Source of the DNA: Daphnia carinata
Taxonomy: Eukaryota; Arthropoda; Branchiopoda; Diplostraca; Daphniidae
Direction: 5' to 3'
Assembly: GCF_022539665.2 (NCBI RefSeq)
Contig: NC_081333.1
Location: forward strand, 5,640,971 to 5,704,970
Length of the DNA stretch: 64,000 nt
Shown here: positions 1-9,854 of the stretch, in pieces
Layout: each line of letters opens with the position of its first letter
Position numbering within the stretch: position 1 is the stretch's first letter
Position numbers and translations under genes: made by a program
The notes under the pieces: generated by a model
Database searches by the model: none
What the model saw: only the letters and a program-made list of their open reading frames with translations
Told to the model about the DNA's origin: nothing

Positions 1-25
1 GGTGGCAAATTAGGGTAGACGTCAA

Positions 26-1173
26 TTACGGGTGGAAGAATGGAAAGGGTGGAAAGATTGTGAAAGGGTTGAGAAGTAAAGGACGACATAGTTGCGGAAT
101 ATGGAAGATATTTTCTGACATTTCAAGGATTTCTTTTGTTACCTTTGTTTCTTTCTGAAGTTGTTTGTTTGTTTCCAAGGCTGCTTTTATGTGTTGCTCG
201 GCGGTTTCTAACCTCATAACCAGTTGTCTTATTTCACCTGCAAGCTTGCTAATTATTTCTTGCACTTCTCTCTCAACGGCTATGTTGTTTTCTTCTCTTT
301 TCCTTAAAAGGTTTTACGATTGGCTTTCTGTTACTGTGGTGGTTTCAAAACTGCGTTCTAATTCGTTGATTCGGTTGTTATCTTTTTCAACAGAGTCCTT
401 GAGTGCTTCGTTACTTTCTTGGAGTTGCTCGAGGAAACGGTCTATTATGTATGTATTCGTAAAAAAATGTATTTGGAACTCTTTGCCTTTTTCTTGTTGC
501 TATCTAGCTGTTTTCGCAAGCTCTGTAACTCGGAGTTGAGGTCAGACGAATATCTTTCCTCTGCAATCTGCGCAAGTACTACTTCCTTTTGAAAACCTCT
601 GATGGTACCGAATAGGAATTCCTTTTCTTTAACATGCACGATGTTAATCTGCTGTAATAGACTGTCAAGGTTTTCGGTGTTGCCACCGAGGGATACTTCG
701 TGGTCTTTAAGTGTCTTTGTGGTATTTGTAATAGTTTCTGCTGTTATATCACTTGGTACTTGCAACGTTTGTTCTAACAATGAATATGATTACAATTGCA
801 ATGCATTGTCTGTCTCTTTGCTAACTTCTTGCTTCTTTGATTCTATTTGTTGGATATTCGTCCACGAGAGTTTTCCAGTGGTCCAAAAAAATTTGACAGT
901 TGGGATTTTGCCTGGTTGTGTCTGATTTGGGGAGTACAGGGTACAAAGGTGGGGATAGTTCGTCGACAACGTTTGGATACAAGGTATTCTCTTTACGGGT
1001 AGTCTCTGGTGCAATATGATCAAGCGGCATTCGCTTACCTTTGATGGTGTTTCCTTGGTCTGGTAAAGTTGTTGGAGACTCGTCAGGGAAGTGTAGAGTA
1101 CAACACTAAAATAAGGTACGGGTGAGAAACTTTTTACTGGACAAGAAGTTTTAATCTCGTTGGGACCTCCAAT
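26..1173 (-). pseudogene. Coiled-coil reading frame behind a 5' LTR (gag position), degraded
   Basis: Minus-strand open frames (790-1188, 821-1030, 445-780, 26-265) follow one another just downstream of the LTR at 1174-1376. The stretch from about 780 down to 100 is rich in E, K, Q, L and R with heptad-like spacing, e.g. SDLNSELQSLRKQL near 500 and EIISKLAGEIRQLVMRLE near 230, so a coiled coil is likely. At least two frame changes and an in-frame stop near 320 interrupt it. Its position right after a primer-binding-like site suggests a gag or leader protein of an LTR retroelement, but I recognise no capsid signature or zinc knuckle. The frame continues beyond the left edge of the window. It could instead be a host coiled-coil gene next to a solo LTR. 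Confidence 0.4.
1154..1171 (-). promoter_or_regulatory. Putative primer-binding site of retroelement G1
   Basis: On the minus strand, TGGAGGTCCCAACGAGAT begins two bases after the LTR end. It starts with TGG, as expected for pairing with a tRNA 3' CCA end. I did not assign the tRNA species. Confidence 0.45.
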
Positions 1174-1376
1174 TGTCCAAAGTTTCAAACCTGGTGTATT
1201 TTCAGTGAGTTGTCAAAACAACTCCAAATTACAAGTTACAAACATGCGGTATTTATACCACGGTAGGACACAAATATCAAGGTAAAGTAGCAGGGGCTAC
1301 ATTCATTTTCACTTGTTAAACACTTGAGGAATGTAAAAGGTGTGGCTTTCTTTGGTTAGCCTTTGGGCTCGTTACA
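1174..1376 (-). repeat. LTR-like repeat of retroelement G1 (5' LTR in minus orientation)
   Basis: This 203-bp block is related (roughly three quarters identity by eye) to the 204-bp block at 25818-26021. On the minus strand it begins TGTAACGAGCCC and ends GGACA, giving TG...CA ends. A TGG-starting primer site follows it on the minus strand, while the partner at 25818 is preceded on the minus strand by a polypurine tract. That fits a 5' LTR here and a 3' LTR there. The two copies are too diverged to be the pair of one recent insertion. Confidence 0.55.
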
Positions 1377-1404
1377 TTAAGTTTAAACATAACGATGGTC
1401 CATT

Positions 1405-1674
1405 GTGCAAAACTTCAAGGATTACAATCAATTTAAACAAATTAATTTTAAAGCTTACAGTGTAACAAACAAGACAGGAGATCATTGCGTTTTTAATAGC
1501 AAAGACGTTGTAATAATGGAGAATGTTCTTGAAAGATATGGAGAAGATTTTGTGATTGGCAAGCATTTTCTTTCGTTAGCAAATTTCTTTCCTGATACGT
1601 TTGATTCCACTGATTTCGATATTTTCAAATGGCAAAATTTTTCACATTTTATGCAATGCTGGCCCATCAACTAA
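1405..1674 (+). CDS. Partial open frame of unknown family, transposon-protein-like
   Basis: An 89-codon plus-strand frame with ordinary amino-acid composition, containing DVVIMENVLERYGEDFVIGK and then FLSLANFFPDTFDSTDFDIF. Arrangements such as 'V-I-E-N-I ... F-I/L-V/I-G-K-F ... F-F' recur in C-terminal parts of uncharacterised invertebrate transposon-associated proteins. That resemblance is from memory and weak. The frame starts about 30 bp to the right of the LTR at 1174-1376, so the retroelement may have inserted into it and removed its N-terminus. No promoter or splice sites were identified. Confidence 0.3.
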   Translation: MQNFKDYNQFKQINFKAYSVTNKTGDHCVFNSKDVVIMENVLERYGEDFVIGKHFLSLANFFPDTFDSTDFDIFKWQNFSHFMQCWPIN

Positions 1675-1676
1675 AT

Positions 1677-1965
1677 AGCATCTAAATTGTATCTGATGTC
1701 CATTCCAACCAGCAATAATCTTGTAGCATTTTCCCTTGAAAACTTGTGAATATATGTCAGATATCAAAATTTTTCAACGAGCTGCTTAGATGTACTTACT
1801 TTCTTACCTAGTCTTTCTTTTCTCAACTAATCTAAATACTCTACGGTATCTAATTTTATTTTTTTATTTTTTTTTTCCTTGTAAGTTACAAAATGATTGA
1901 AAAGGAAAGATGTGCAGGGGGCCCAGTAAGGTCAAGTTACCGTAGTCGTCAAGCAAAATAACTCG
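1677..1965. other. Intergenic, T-rich
   Basis: About 290 bp of AT-rich sequence with a poly-T run near 1860. No gene or structured repeat was seen. Confidence 0.5.
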
Positions 1966-2157
1966 ATGACCACGTCGATGCTAGAGAATGAAATTTCAAC
2001 ATTATTAAGCATTCCGAAAAGGCCAAGTGTGAAATGTGAAAATATTCAGATTCAGAAAAGAAAGAGTGCTAAATGTAAGGAAGGGTCTTCTGTGGTTAAG
2101 GAGAGAATACGGAAACATATTTGGAGACAAGCAATGAAAATGATGAAAGAGAAGTGA
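1966..2157 (+). CDS. Small basic open frame, unknown
   Basis: A 63-codon frame rich in K, R, S and E, containing KRPSVKCENIQIQKRKSAKC, with no recognised domain. It lies 46 bp upstream of an RGG-rich frame in another phase. Together they could be exons or frame-shifted parts of one nucleic-acid-binding protein. This is a weak call based only on openness and composition. Confidence 0.2.
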   Translation: MTTSMLENEISTLLSIPKRPSVKCENIQIQKRKSAKCKEGSSVVKERIRKHIWRQAMKMMKEK

Positions 2158-2203
2158 TTATCGAAATTGCCTAATTAAAGATAATACTAATAGCGGCAAG
2201 TAA

Positions 2204-2491
2204 GGTCAAAGTATAGTTGGACGTGTAAATCGAGGACGGGGCGGAATTGGAAGCAACGGTGTAAGCGGAAGTTGTGGACGTGGTGGTAGAGGAAATCGTG
2301 GACGCGGAGGTAGTGGAAGTCGTGGAAGTGCTGATATGAAAAATCAAGAAAGAGTAGATAGCGGAAGTCAAGAACAAACTAAAAACGGACATCGTGTTGC
2401 AGGTGGAAGTGAGTATCATGGACGGAAAGGAAGTGGAAATGTGTTTTATATGAATGGGAATGAAAAAAGGGGTAATAGTATTTGTTACTGA
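2204..2491 (+). CDS. RGG/SRG-repeat open frame
   Basis: A 95-codon frame, open from the stop at 2201 to the stop at 2489, whose first half is Gly/Arg/Ser-rich: GRVNRGRGG, then CGRGGRGNRGRGGSGSRGS. RGG/GRG boxes are typical of RNA-binding and arginine-methylated proteins. There is no ATG before the RGG block; the first is at the DMKNQE segment near 2337, so an upstream exon or non-ATG origin is needed. The repeated GGA-AGT-CGT/GGA-CGT codons could also simply be a purine-rich minisatellite. Confidence 0.25.
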   Translation, partial: GQSIVGRVNRGRGGIGSNGVSGSCGRGGRGNRGRGGSGSRGSADMKNQERVDSGSQEQTKNGHRVAGGSEYHGRKGSGNVFYMNGNEKRGNSICY

Positions 2492-2638
2492 CTCCCCGTG
2501 CTGGGAGAGTAACAGGGAAAGATGAGAGAGATGGATGATGAAAGCGAATGAATGGAGAGATTATTCGGGGAACTGACAGACACTTTATTTCTGATTGAGT
2601 GAGGGACAAAGGATTGAAATACAAAAGCAATTGACAAT

Positions 2639-3600
2639 CTACTGCTGGAAAAAAGCGAGACGACTGTTTCTGGATGTATACTTAAAGCCACTGAACTCAA
2701 CCCTCAAAACACGGAACAAAGAAAACAAATAAAAACAAGCCTCACTAACATGTAGACCCGTGCCCCCTACAGCCCTGCCCGCGCCGTAGGTGACAGTGGG
2801 ACCCAACGTGACAATAGATGTAATAGAAAACAAGGAGACAAATAACTTCAAAGGCAACTGACAACTTAACTTGTACAAAGAAGAAGCATATGAAGAATAT
2901 GTAGTTTCCGTTTTCCCCTTGTGAGGGACCGTCTTCAATGATTTGGGAGTTCCTTATACGCCTTCATCGGCCGACTCAGAATTTGATGGTGATTCTGCGT
3001 GTTACACAGCGTTAAACGTCGGGGGTGAGGGCAGTCGGTGATTATTGTTTGTCTTGCGACCGCAGTCGGTACAAAACTCCCAAAACAATTGCGCTGTTGA
3101 AAAAAGAGCTCCAAACGATCCTGATTGGTGAGGAGCATAAAGTCCTCACAGTCGGAAATTCTCTTCTTATATGAGGCTGCTCCCGTGACGTGCGACCTCA
3201 GAAAGCACGTGATCACGGGCGTATGAAGAGGAATTATGTACGTAGGGCGATCCGGGGTGGCGATCGACTTGGGTACTTGAGTGTCGGCCGCCGCCTCTCG
3301 AGCCTTACGTGGGAGAGACCCGATGTACTCACTCGTCAGGGTCTGTCAGATGTCTACCAGATCCTGAGAAATTTTGTCCAATTCTTCATCCAGATGGAGG
3401 ATGGCCCGCTGATAAGCGTACACGTTGTCGAAAACTTCTTTTGTGGCATGCACTATATTTCCAAATGTATCCTTCATATTGGCGACACACTCCTCTTCAC
3501 GTTCCCTACTCACTTTTACTTTTCCTTCACTGGTGCTGCTGATGGTGGCGGATATTCAGCCATTTTGCTCACGTTTCACGTAGAAGTTCACAAGGGACGT
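2639..3600 (-). pseudogene. Degraded minus-strand frame of unknown protein
   Basis: Minus-strand frames from about 3480 down to 2640 give protein-like text: TFGNIVHATKEVFDNVYAYQ near 3440, then DFMLLTNQDRLELFFQQRN near 3120. They are interrupted by stops near 3345 and 2935. A short ATG-led segment starts near 3560 (AEYPPPSAAP). I do not recognise the family. It lies beyond the 3' end of the BEL-B pol, so it may be flanking element sequence or an old host gene. Confidence 0.25.
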
Positions 3601-3609
3601 TTTCACTAG

Positions 3610-3929
3610 ACGAAGTCAGGTCAACTGAATATCGTCTGCTAAAAGGGTAGGCTAAACGGTGTCCAGTTTTTTCGTAATACTAAACAGCAGGTGATCTGAC
3701 TTTTGCCCTTTGCCCTATATTTAAACCTGAATATAGGTGGCGCTGAGCTTAGTGAATCCTCCACCAGGCTTAAGTTACGAATTTCTACGTTGGTTACATT
3801 TATATTTTACACTTCAGGATTGCACTTGCTGCATTTACAATTGATTTTGCGCTTTGAGCCTATTGATTTTATCTCTAGTACAAATAAGTATTTACGCGTT
3901 TCAAATACCAAATTAAAAGTTTACGTTAT
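3610..3929. other. Region beyond BEL-B pol stop
   Basis: This should hold the 3' untranslated region and possibly the 3' LTR of minus-oriented BEL-B. No second LTR copy exists in the window to define it. No other feature was seen. Confidence 0.35.
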
Positions 3930-4397
3930 TTAAGATTCCGTTTTTTCTTCCTTGGCATAAACTTCTTGATCTTTTGCCGCAACCATAATACATAATTTAG
4001 CCACCGGACGAATGCATGGTCATGGGTGGTTACTGAGCTTCACTTTCACTACGCGAACCACATTGTCAGTAGGGCTGGGAATAACTTCCAGCACTTAGCC
4101 CAACGGCAACTGTCCGCGCAATGTGTTTGGTTCGATTACAAGCACCAAGTCTTCCACGGTGACGTTAGGTCTTTCTTGCCATTTTCTTCTTTCTGTCAAA
4201 TGGGGAACGTATTTACGTAGTCATCTATTCCAGAAGTTTTGGAGGATGGCTTGGCTTTGCAGAAACTGTTTGGTAATACGTACATATTTCTCACGTCGGC
4301 CAGCTGGAGGGGCAAGTACGGCCGAGCTCTACCGTATAGGAAGTGATTTGGCGTTAACGGCCCAGCGTTAACAGTGCTGCCACTTCAACAACGACGG
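3930..4397 (-). pseudogene. BEL-B pol, C-terminal domain
   Basis: On the minus strand this reads as the C-terminal domain that closes BEL/Pao pol proteins (DUF5641 type). It has the order LVLVIEPNTLRGQLPLG, then VVRVVKVKL, then RPVAKLCIM, ending at a TAA at 3930. It is the 3' end of a pol whose other pieces lie at 7889-8779 and 18312-19310 on the same strand. A hAT transposon (4406-7880) and BEL-A (8780-18311) separate the pieces. The coding is decayed, with frame changes. Confidence 0.6.
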
Positions 4398-4405
4398 TTC
4401 GTAAT
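4398..4405 (+). repeat. Left target-site duplication of hAT element (TTCGTAAT)
   Basis: The 8-mer TTCGTAAT stands directly before the CAGGGTTGGG terminus and is repeated exactly at 7881-7888 directly after the other terminus. An 8-bp duplication is diagnostic of hAT-type insertion. Confidence 0.9.
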
Positions 4406-5126
4406 CAGGGTTGGGTTCGCTCGCCCAAAACGTGAGAGCTCTCGCGGCTCGGGGATTTTTTGAAAAGAGCGTACGCGCTCGCGCTCGCACTCCATCATAC
4501 TCAATTATTATTAAAGAACAAAAAAATTATTAGTAAATTATAGGAATACATTATAGGAAAAAATGAAAAATGTTTAATGAAAAATCTTTTGGTACCTTTG
4601 CCGATAGCATGAAATAGATGGTTGAGAGAGAGGAGTCTTGCTTCGACTTCGTTCGCTTTTATTTCAAACTCTTCTCTTAGTAAGAACTCAAAACTTTTGG
4701 CATCCTCGCTACAGATCCATTTCAATTTAAACATTGGGTGGACCATGGCAGCAATTTGCAATTCGCGATCCTCAAAATTGGGATTGAACCGCCAATTCAG
4801 TCCGGAAAGCAGAGCTGCAACCGACGGTTTACCATGTTTAATTGGAGAATCGTTTTCTAGTTCGCTTAGCTTGGATTAAAAATGTGAAGAGTTGTCAGCA
4901 AGAATCCAGCAGAGACATTTTTATCCCCTTTAAGGATATCAAGGGCTTCCGTGATAGGGTATTAATTTTCACGTATTCACGGATCAGCTCTTCTTCTGCA
5001 GGTCGCAGAGTAGGAACGTTCAACTCAGCGTAAATCTTTTGTAAGGCTGATTCTTTAAACGCAAAAGTCTTTAATCTTGTAAAGCATCTCCTTCTGAATA
5101 GTAACTTTACAGATTCAAAACGTTTA

Positions 5127-5153
5127 AAATAATAATAATAATAATAATAATAG
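5127..5153 (+). repeat. (AAT)n microsatellite
   Basis: An uninterrupted AAT/ATA run that marks one edge of unexplained DNA within the hAT transposase. A similar short run lies at 5938-5950. Confidence 0.8.
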
Positions 5154-5937
5154 GACTCGGAGGCGATTTTTCCCACACGACGATTATATTTGTCTAAGTA
5201 AGACACAACAGTACAGAAAAGAGTTGGAATAAGACATAAGTAGTCGGCAAAGGGAGAGAGAGAGAGAGAGAGACCGAAGTGTAATATGACACCTAGTGTA
5301 AGCTTACCGCAGGGACTCGTGTGAAGCACGGACGTGGATATCAGAGAAGGCGGCGGGTAACAGAAGCTCGTCGGCACGTGGTTAAAACAATACAGATGAA
5401 ATTGACACACTTCAGTACGCGACACCGATCAGATTGTTAGTATAGAGTTACCATTGGGAAGTCACTAGCCGAACTTGAACTCCGCCTGTGAGAGTCAGAT
5501 GCACACCGACAGCCGACTTCAACCTGACTGCTGAAGTAGAATACCCGTCGATAACTGAACTCTCTCAGGTCTTTAGTTCACCACGAAACCTCGCATATTG
5601 CACCACAATTAACTGATGCGCAATTACATGTTGCAACTAATGAAATTTGATACAGCATGTTGATGGTGCAATACTGATCAGCCCATAAGTCGCCAATCAC
5701 AGTTGTTGTTAAGCGGCGTAGTGCCGATGTAATATGATACGGTATGCGGCGTAATTTATATTGCGCCGTTATAATTGCGCAGTTATGCTATTGCGAAATA
5801 CATAGGTATACATATGAGTCAACAATAAAGGCACAAGGAAAGGCATATTGAATAAAAGTATTTATTGGCTTCGTTACACTCTGTTCATAGCGTCATAAAA
5901 AGAATTCCACCTAGGAAAGGTCCAATAGATATACAGT
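5154..5937. mobile_element. Possible insertion inside the hAT element
   Basis: About 780 bp with no transposase similarity separates two parts of the hAT coding region and is bracketed by AAT runs. It includes a (GA)n run at 5253-5273. Near the right side there is an AATAAA and the string TTCGTTACA, so a solo LTR is conceivable, but no target duplication can be separated from the microsatellite. It could instead be a large intron. Confidence 0.3.
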
Positions 5938-7880
5938 AATAATAATAAACATCATACCTCGTTTCATTTGGAAGAACAAATAGTCCTCCCAAAATTTCAT
6001 TGATCAAATCTGACGCTTTCGTACTTCTGGACTGCTTATTCCAGACACTTTTCAGCTTACTCTCAACACTTCCATACAGTTTTAGGAAAGCTCTGTTCTT
6101 GATCTTTTGTGAATCTTGAGTGGTTACGAGGTTGAGCGTATGGCAAGCGCATCTGTTTCGGCAGGCTATAAGTTTCCATCTCGAAAACGTCGTTCTCCAT
6201 TTTTTTATTAAAGGTAAGATGATCCCTAATTTCAACGAAGTCCAAATCTTCCTTAGCAATATCTTCGCCGCTGTTTAATTTTTCGGAAAGTTCGCTTTGG
6301 AACTACTCTTTCTCTGGATCACTGTCCTCTAAGAAAACTGATTCTTCGTCACTGTCTGACTTTTCCGTTTCTTTCAAATTTTCTAACGGAGTTACGTCAT
6401 CCTTTGTTGTTGAACTGCTGGCATGGAAAGCAGATGGTATTAAATCGTAAGCACAACGGGTGTTTCCGAACAACGAGAACGCTTTCAAGAAGTTGCTCCC
6501 GCTGTCCGTTACAGTTGCAGTTAGTTTCTTCGTGATTCCAAATTCATTGTGGATGTCGTCTAGCAACTTGGCTAATATATCGTAAGAATGTTTGCCTTTG
6601 ATACGGCGAATTGCCAGGCACCCTTTCTGTCGCTCTAAATCAGCTGTATTCCAATTTGCTGTTACAGCTAAAAAGGACTTACTCTGGTGCTCCAGCAGTC
6701 GGCAGTCGTACTGATAAATGAGGCGTCATCTAACTTTTTCTTCATTTTAAGATTTGCGATCGACAAACCTCAAATGCAATTTTTTACCGAAGAACTTCCT
6801 CGTACGGATTTTGATTTTGGGTGAGAAAAATTGCTGTTATTTCCGAAACCTTTTTTCTCAACCGTGTATAATGGAAGTACATCTTCAACCAAGTATTCCT
6901 AAAGCGTATTAGCCGAAATTGTCATAAGTTCTTTCGTTACGTGACATACCAATATAGCTTCATCCGGGAATTCTTGAGTAATCATTTTACGCCCTTCTTC
7001 ACCAAAAAGGATTTTAGTTTGCTTCAAACAGGACAGTTTTGCTGTCATTAAGCAAGGAAAGTTCACGATCAAACTCTGCCAATCGTAGAGGGTGTTTGCT
7101 ATTTAAATAAAAACAAATAAGAAAACAGTTCACGGAAAGAAAACGTCTTCAATACAAATTTCCTTTTCCCACCTTAACGTGTTGGCGAATGTTGTAGCAT
7201 GAGTTGCCTTTCCACCACAATTATCTTTAAAGCACTTATAGTCTAACATCAGTGCTGCACCTTTTCTTCCTTTACCAGTGTACTGAAACATTTGCCCTGG
7301 AAATTTGAGATCGGTCATGTAAGAATCTTCACCAGCCACAATGTTCCTTGGAGATCTAAATAATGTTAAGAAGATAAGTTTTTCAATAAAAAGTCTTTGA
7401 ATACAATGCTTACCTTCTGGGAGTAGAATTTGGAATAATTTGAAGATCACTGTCATCAGCTGCTGTTGAGGTCCTGGGACGCACAGAATCGTTTTCAAAC
7501 GAGTCTGCCTCTTTGTTAGGGGACTTCAATTTACTACCAATTTCACGATGAATACTGAGAAATATGTCTATAGGAACAAGGATTATAAAATTTATTTACG
7601 TATTTCTTCGCGGAGGCATTGTTTTATCCTAAGGAACAGATCATCTGTCTTAACACTTGTCCAGAGATGTGTCTGTTCCGCTATTGCCATAACAACCGAT
7701 TCGTAAAGTCACTAATAGTTGATCTGATGACTGACCGATGGCGCAAACGAGCGCAAAAAAGAGCGCACATTTTTGTGCTTGCGCTCGGGCTCGGACTCGC
7801 CAAAAAAATTGGAGCGCACTCGCGCCATACCGAGCGCGGTATTCGAGCGCACTCTTTTTTCGAGCGTTTGACTTACCCTG

Positions 7881-7888
7881 TTCGTAAT
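7881..7888 (+). repeat. Right target-site duplication of hAT element (TTCGTAAT)
   Basis: Exact partner of 4398-4405. Confidence 0.9.
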
Positions 7889-8779
7889 ACTAGGTCTGTG
7901 ACTAGGCAATTACCTATGCTGGTCTTCATTGCCCGTTTACAAGACTGTACAATTCTTTCCCAAGCACCACAAAAATGAGGTCCGTGGGGTGGGGAAAAGT
8001 GCTACTCTATTTGTTGGCAAGCCATACCGTCTGAAGTTCTTCGTGTTTAGTGACAAGTTCTTCTAAGGCTTGTCGAAGCTCCTGTTCGGCGGCAATAAAA
8101 TTCGTTCCATCGCCACTGTAAACAACCTTCGGCTTTCCTCACAGGCTGATAAAGCGAGAGAAACAGAGTAGACATTCCTCCATACAAAATCCGTTGGCTA
8201 TTTCCAGGTGGAAGGCTCGTGTCGTCAGGCACGTGAACAACTAACCCAGCATTTTTCATGTAGTCTACCTCTTTCACCAACTCGTACCGTTAAAGGCCCG
8301 AAGTAATCGATCCAAGTGTACGTGAACGCTGGTAGATGAGACGTTAAACGGTGTGCTGGTAGAGAAGCCATCAATGGAGGGCTTGGCGTCGACGACGTGC
8401 GCTTGCGAGGCCAGCAGTTGTTGCTTAAGCGAGAACGTAGGTCAGTCAGCAACCTCTCGGTCCTGACGTGAAGATGTCTAATGGGATAATCCCAAACTAT
8501 CCTTTGCGTTAAAAGTTGAGTCGCTGGCAGGAGTATGGGATGTATAGTTACGTAGTCTATTGGTGCGTGAAGTATACGTCCACCTACTCGCAACTGTCCG
8601 ACTTCATCCAAGAAGGGCCTGAAGATGCGAACCTTGGATCTGAGTCGAAATTCCAGATTCTTGCAAAGGGCGTAGAGTTCTTCAGTAAAGGCCATTTCCT
8701 GTGCACGTTTGATGCATATTACCAGGGACGTCACCATTGCTTCTGCCGTTAGCTCTCCGACCATGGGTTTCTCGCAACG
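7889..8779 (-). pseudogene. BEL-B pol, integrase region
   Basis: The minus strand reads, from 8779, an inter-domain segment (KPMVGELTAEAM), then the integrase zinc-binding region (VGGRILHAPIDYVTIHPILL; the BEL form of 'R.GGRL......PI.LP'), then IDYFGPLTVR at the start of the catalytic core (near 8300). Further on come core fragments resembling '...G.NF..A..EL..AL' (8040-8110) and 'HF.PP..PHF.G.WER.V' (7940-8010). Several frame changes are present. It joins upstream to 18312-19310 across BEL-A and downstream to 3930-4397 across the hAT element. Confidence 0.65.
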
Positions 8780-9085
8780 TGGGAATATATTAGATTCCCA
8801 ACAGCAGACGACGCGGTCTGGACGCCGCACGAGGCTGCCCAGCTGTTTTAATGCTTTTGAATTGGGTGGTACTCGATAGAGGGCCACCATTGTACATTTT
8901 TCTTGTATGTAAGCCCCGCCCTAGGCCTATTGGCCGTCTCGCAAGAGAGGGCAAGGGGCAGTCAGTCGTGAAATACATCTCCCACAGTTAACAACTAGTT
9001 CCAACCAGTGTTCCCGTGTTTTCATCTTTAAAACTTCTTCAACTTATCAAAGGTAAGGTCAGGCACGGGCTGACTATTCCCTTCA
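8780..9085 (+). repeat. BEL-A 5' LTR
   Basis: 306 bp, TGGGAATATATTAG...CCCTTCA, matching 18006-18311. It opens with an inverted repeat, GGGAATATATTAGATTCCC. In this copy the TATATAAG of the 3' LTR is TATGTAAG. Confidence 0.9.
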
Positions 9086-9101
9086 TGGTCCTTCGTAACC
9101 G
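9086..9101 (+). promoter_or_regulatory. BEL-A primer-binding site
   Basis: TGGTCCTTCGTAACCG begins immediately after the LTR and starts with the TGG required to pair with a tRNA CCA end. The tRNA was not assigned. Confidence 0.5.
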
Positions 9102-9854
9102 TTTAAGTATTTTTAATCTAAGTTAAAAATTTCTTACTTTAAGTATTTACTTGTTGTGTTCTGTGGGGGAGATTTCTGGGCTCACCCCTTTTAGTCCCTA
9201 GACACCGCGTGGGAATTTTCCTTTTTTGAACATGTGTTAGCTTAAGCGTGTGAAACTTTTTTTGCTGTTTCACCACGCGATTAGTTAAGCTTGTGAATTT
9301 TTTTCTTTTTCGCCTTTCACCACTCGTTGAACTACCGTGTGAAAATTTTTTTTTCTTTTCACCACGTGTGGAGTGTGTAGGCACCTAAGAAAACTTTTTT
9401 TTTTCCCTTTTGCCTTTCAACTGTTAGGGCAAACACGTGATCGGCGGCCATTAATTTGGTCGTCCCTTTTTCAAATTTTGAATTTTTTGGTAAAATTTTT
9501 TTTTTCTTTCTCCCTTTGAGAAACATTTTGCTTTTTTTTCCTTGTTCATCTCCCTTTCCATTTACTTCAAGTAGGGTTAGTGTTGAGTAGGGTGGAAAAT
9601 TTTTCTTTTTTTTTTTCCTTTTTGCAATTTCGGTCGCGTGGCCGGCGGTCATTGAAAACTCCACCTCCAATTTTTTTTTCTTTTTCAATTTTCTCTTTTT
9701 CAAATACACTGCTTCGCCTTGCTGCGTGTAGCGGCCATCTTCGTTGCTTCACATTTAGGGGGCCAATTTTCTCTTTTTTTTACTTTTTTTGGAATACTCT
9801 CTTTTTGGAGGATATTTATATCCTCCACTACTACTCTTTTCTTCTCCGCTTTAG
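9102..9854 (+). other. BEL-A T-rich leader with degenerate ~60-bp repeats
   Basis: Non-coding leader dominated by poly-T and poly-C/T runs. Between about 9225 and 9365 three loose units recur, each built from GTGTGAA, a T run and TTTCACCAC. No convincing gene; frames on the opposite strand are low-complexity K/R/F text. Confidence 0.5.

Larger units (their letters stand above)
4501..7498 (-). pseudogene. hAT transposase, multi-exon, decayed
   Basis: Reading the minus strand from 7498: a region with possible zinc-finger ligands (LDYKCFKDNCGGKATHATTF near 7225), preceded by a 56-nt GT-AG intron at about 7358-7413. Then comes the catalytic domain: LPLYTVEKKGF near 6860, ISTTADCWST near 6700, and TVTDSGSNFLKAFSLFG near 6500 with one DDE aspartate. 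Next are CACHTLNLV near 6140, VWNKQSRSTKAS near 6030, LFVLPNETR near 5960, and finally the C-terminal IREYVKINTLSRKPL near 4950 and MVHPMFKLKW near 4730. Stops and frame changes occur throughout, so it is not functional as read. The frame breaks at a trinucleotide run between 5150 and 5945, where extra DNA seems to have been inserted. Confidence 0.75.
4406..7880 (-). mobile_element. hAT-superfamily DNA transposon
   Basis: This 3,475-bp element has a perfect 8-bp target duplication. The left terminus is CAGGGTTGGGTTCGCTCG and the right terminus, reverse-complemented, is CAGGGTAAGTCAAACGCTCG; they share CAGGGT and CGCTCG. Both ends carry clusters of GAGCGC/CGCTCG words (4415-4495 and 7740-7870), as in the subterminal repeats that hAT transposases bind. 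It encodes a minus-strand hAT transposase. The insertion interrupts the BEL-B pol gene. Confidence 0.9.
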
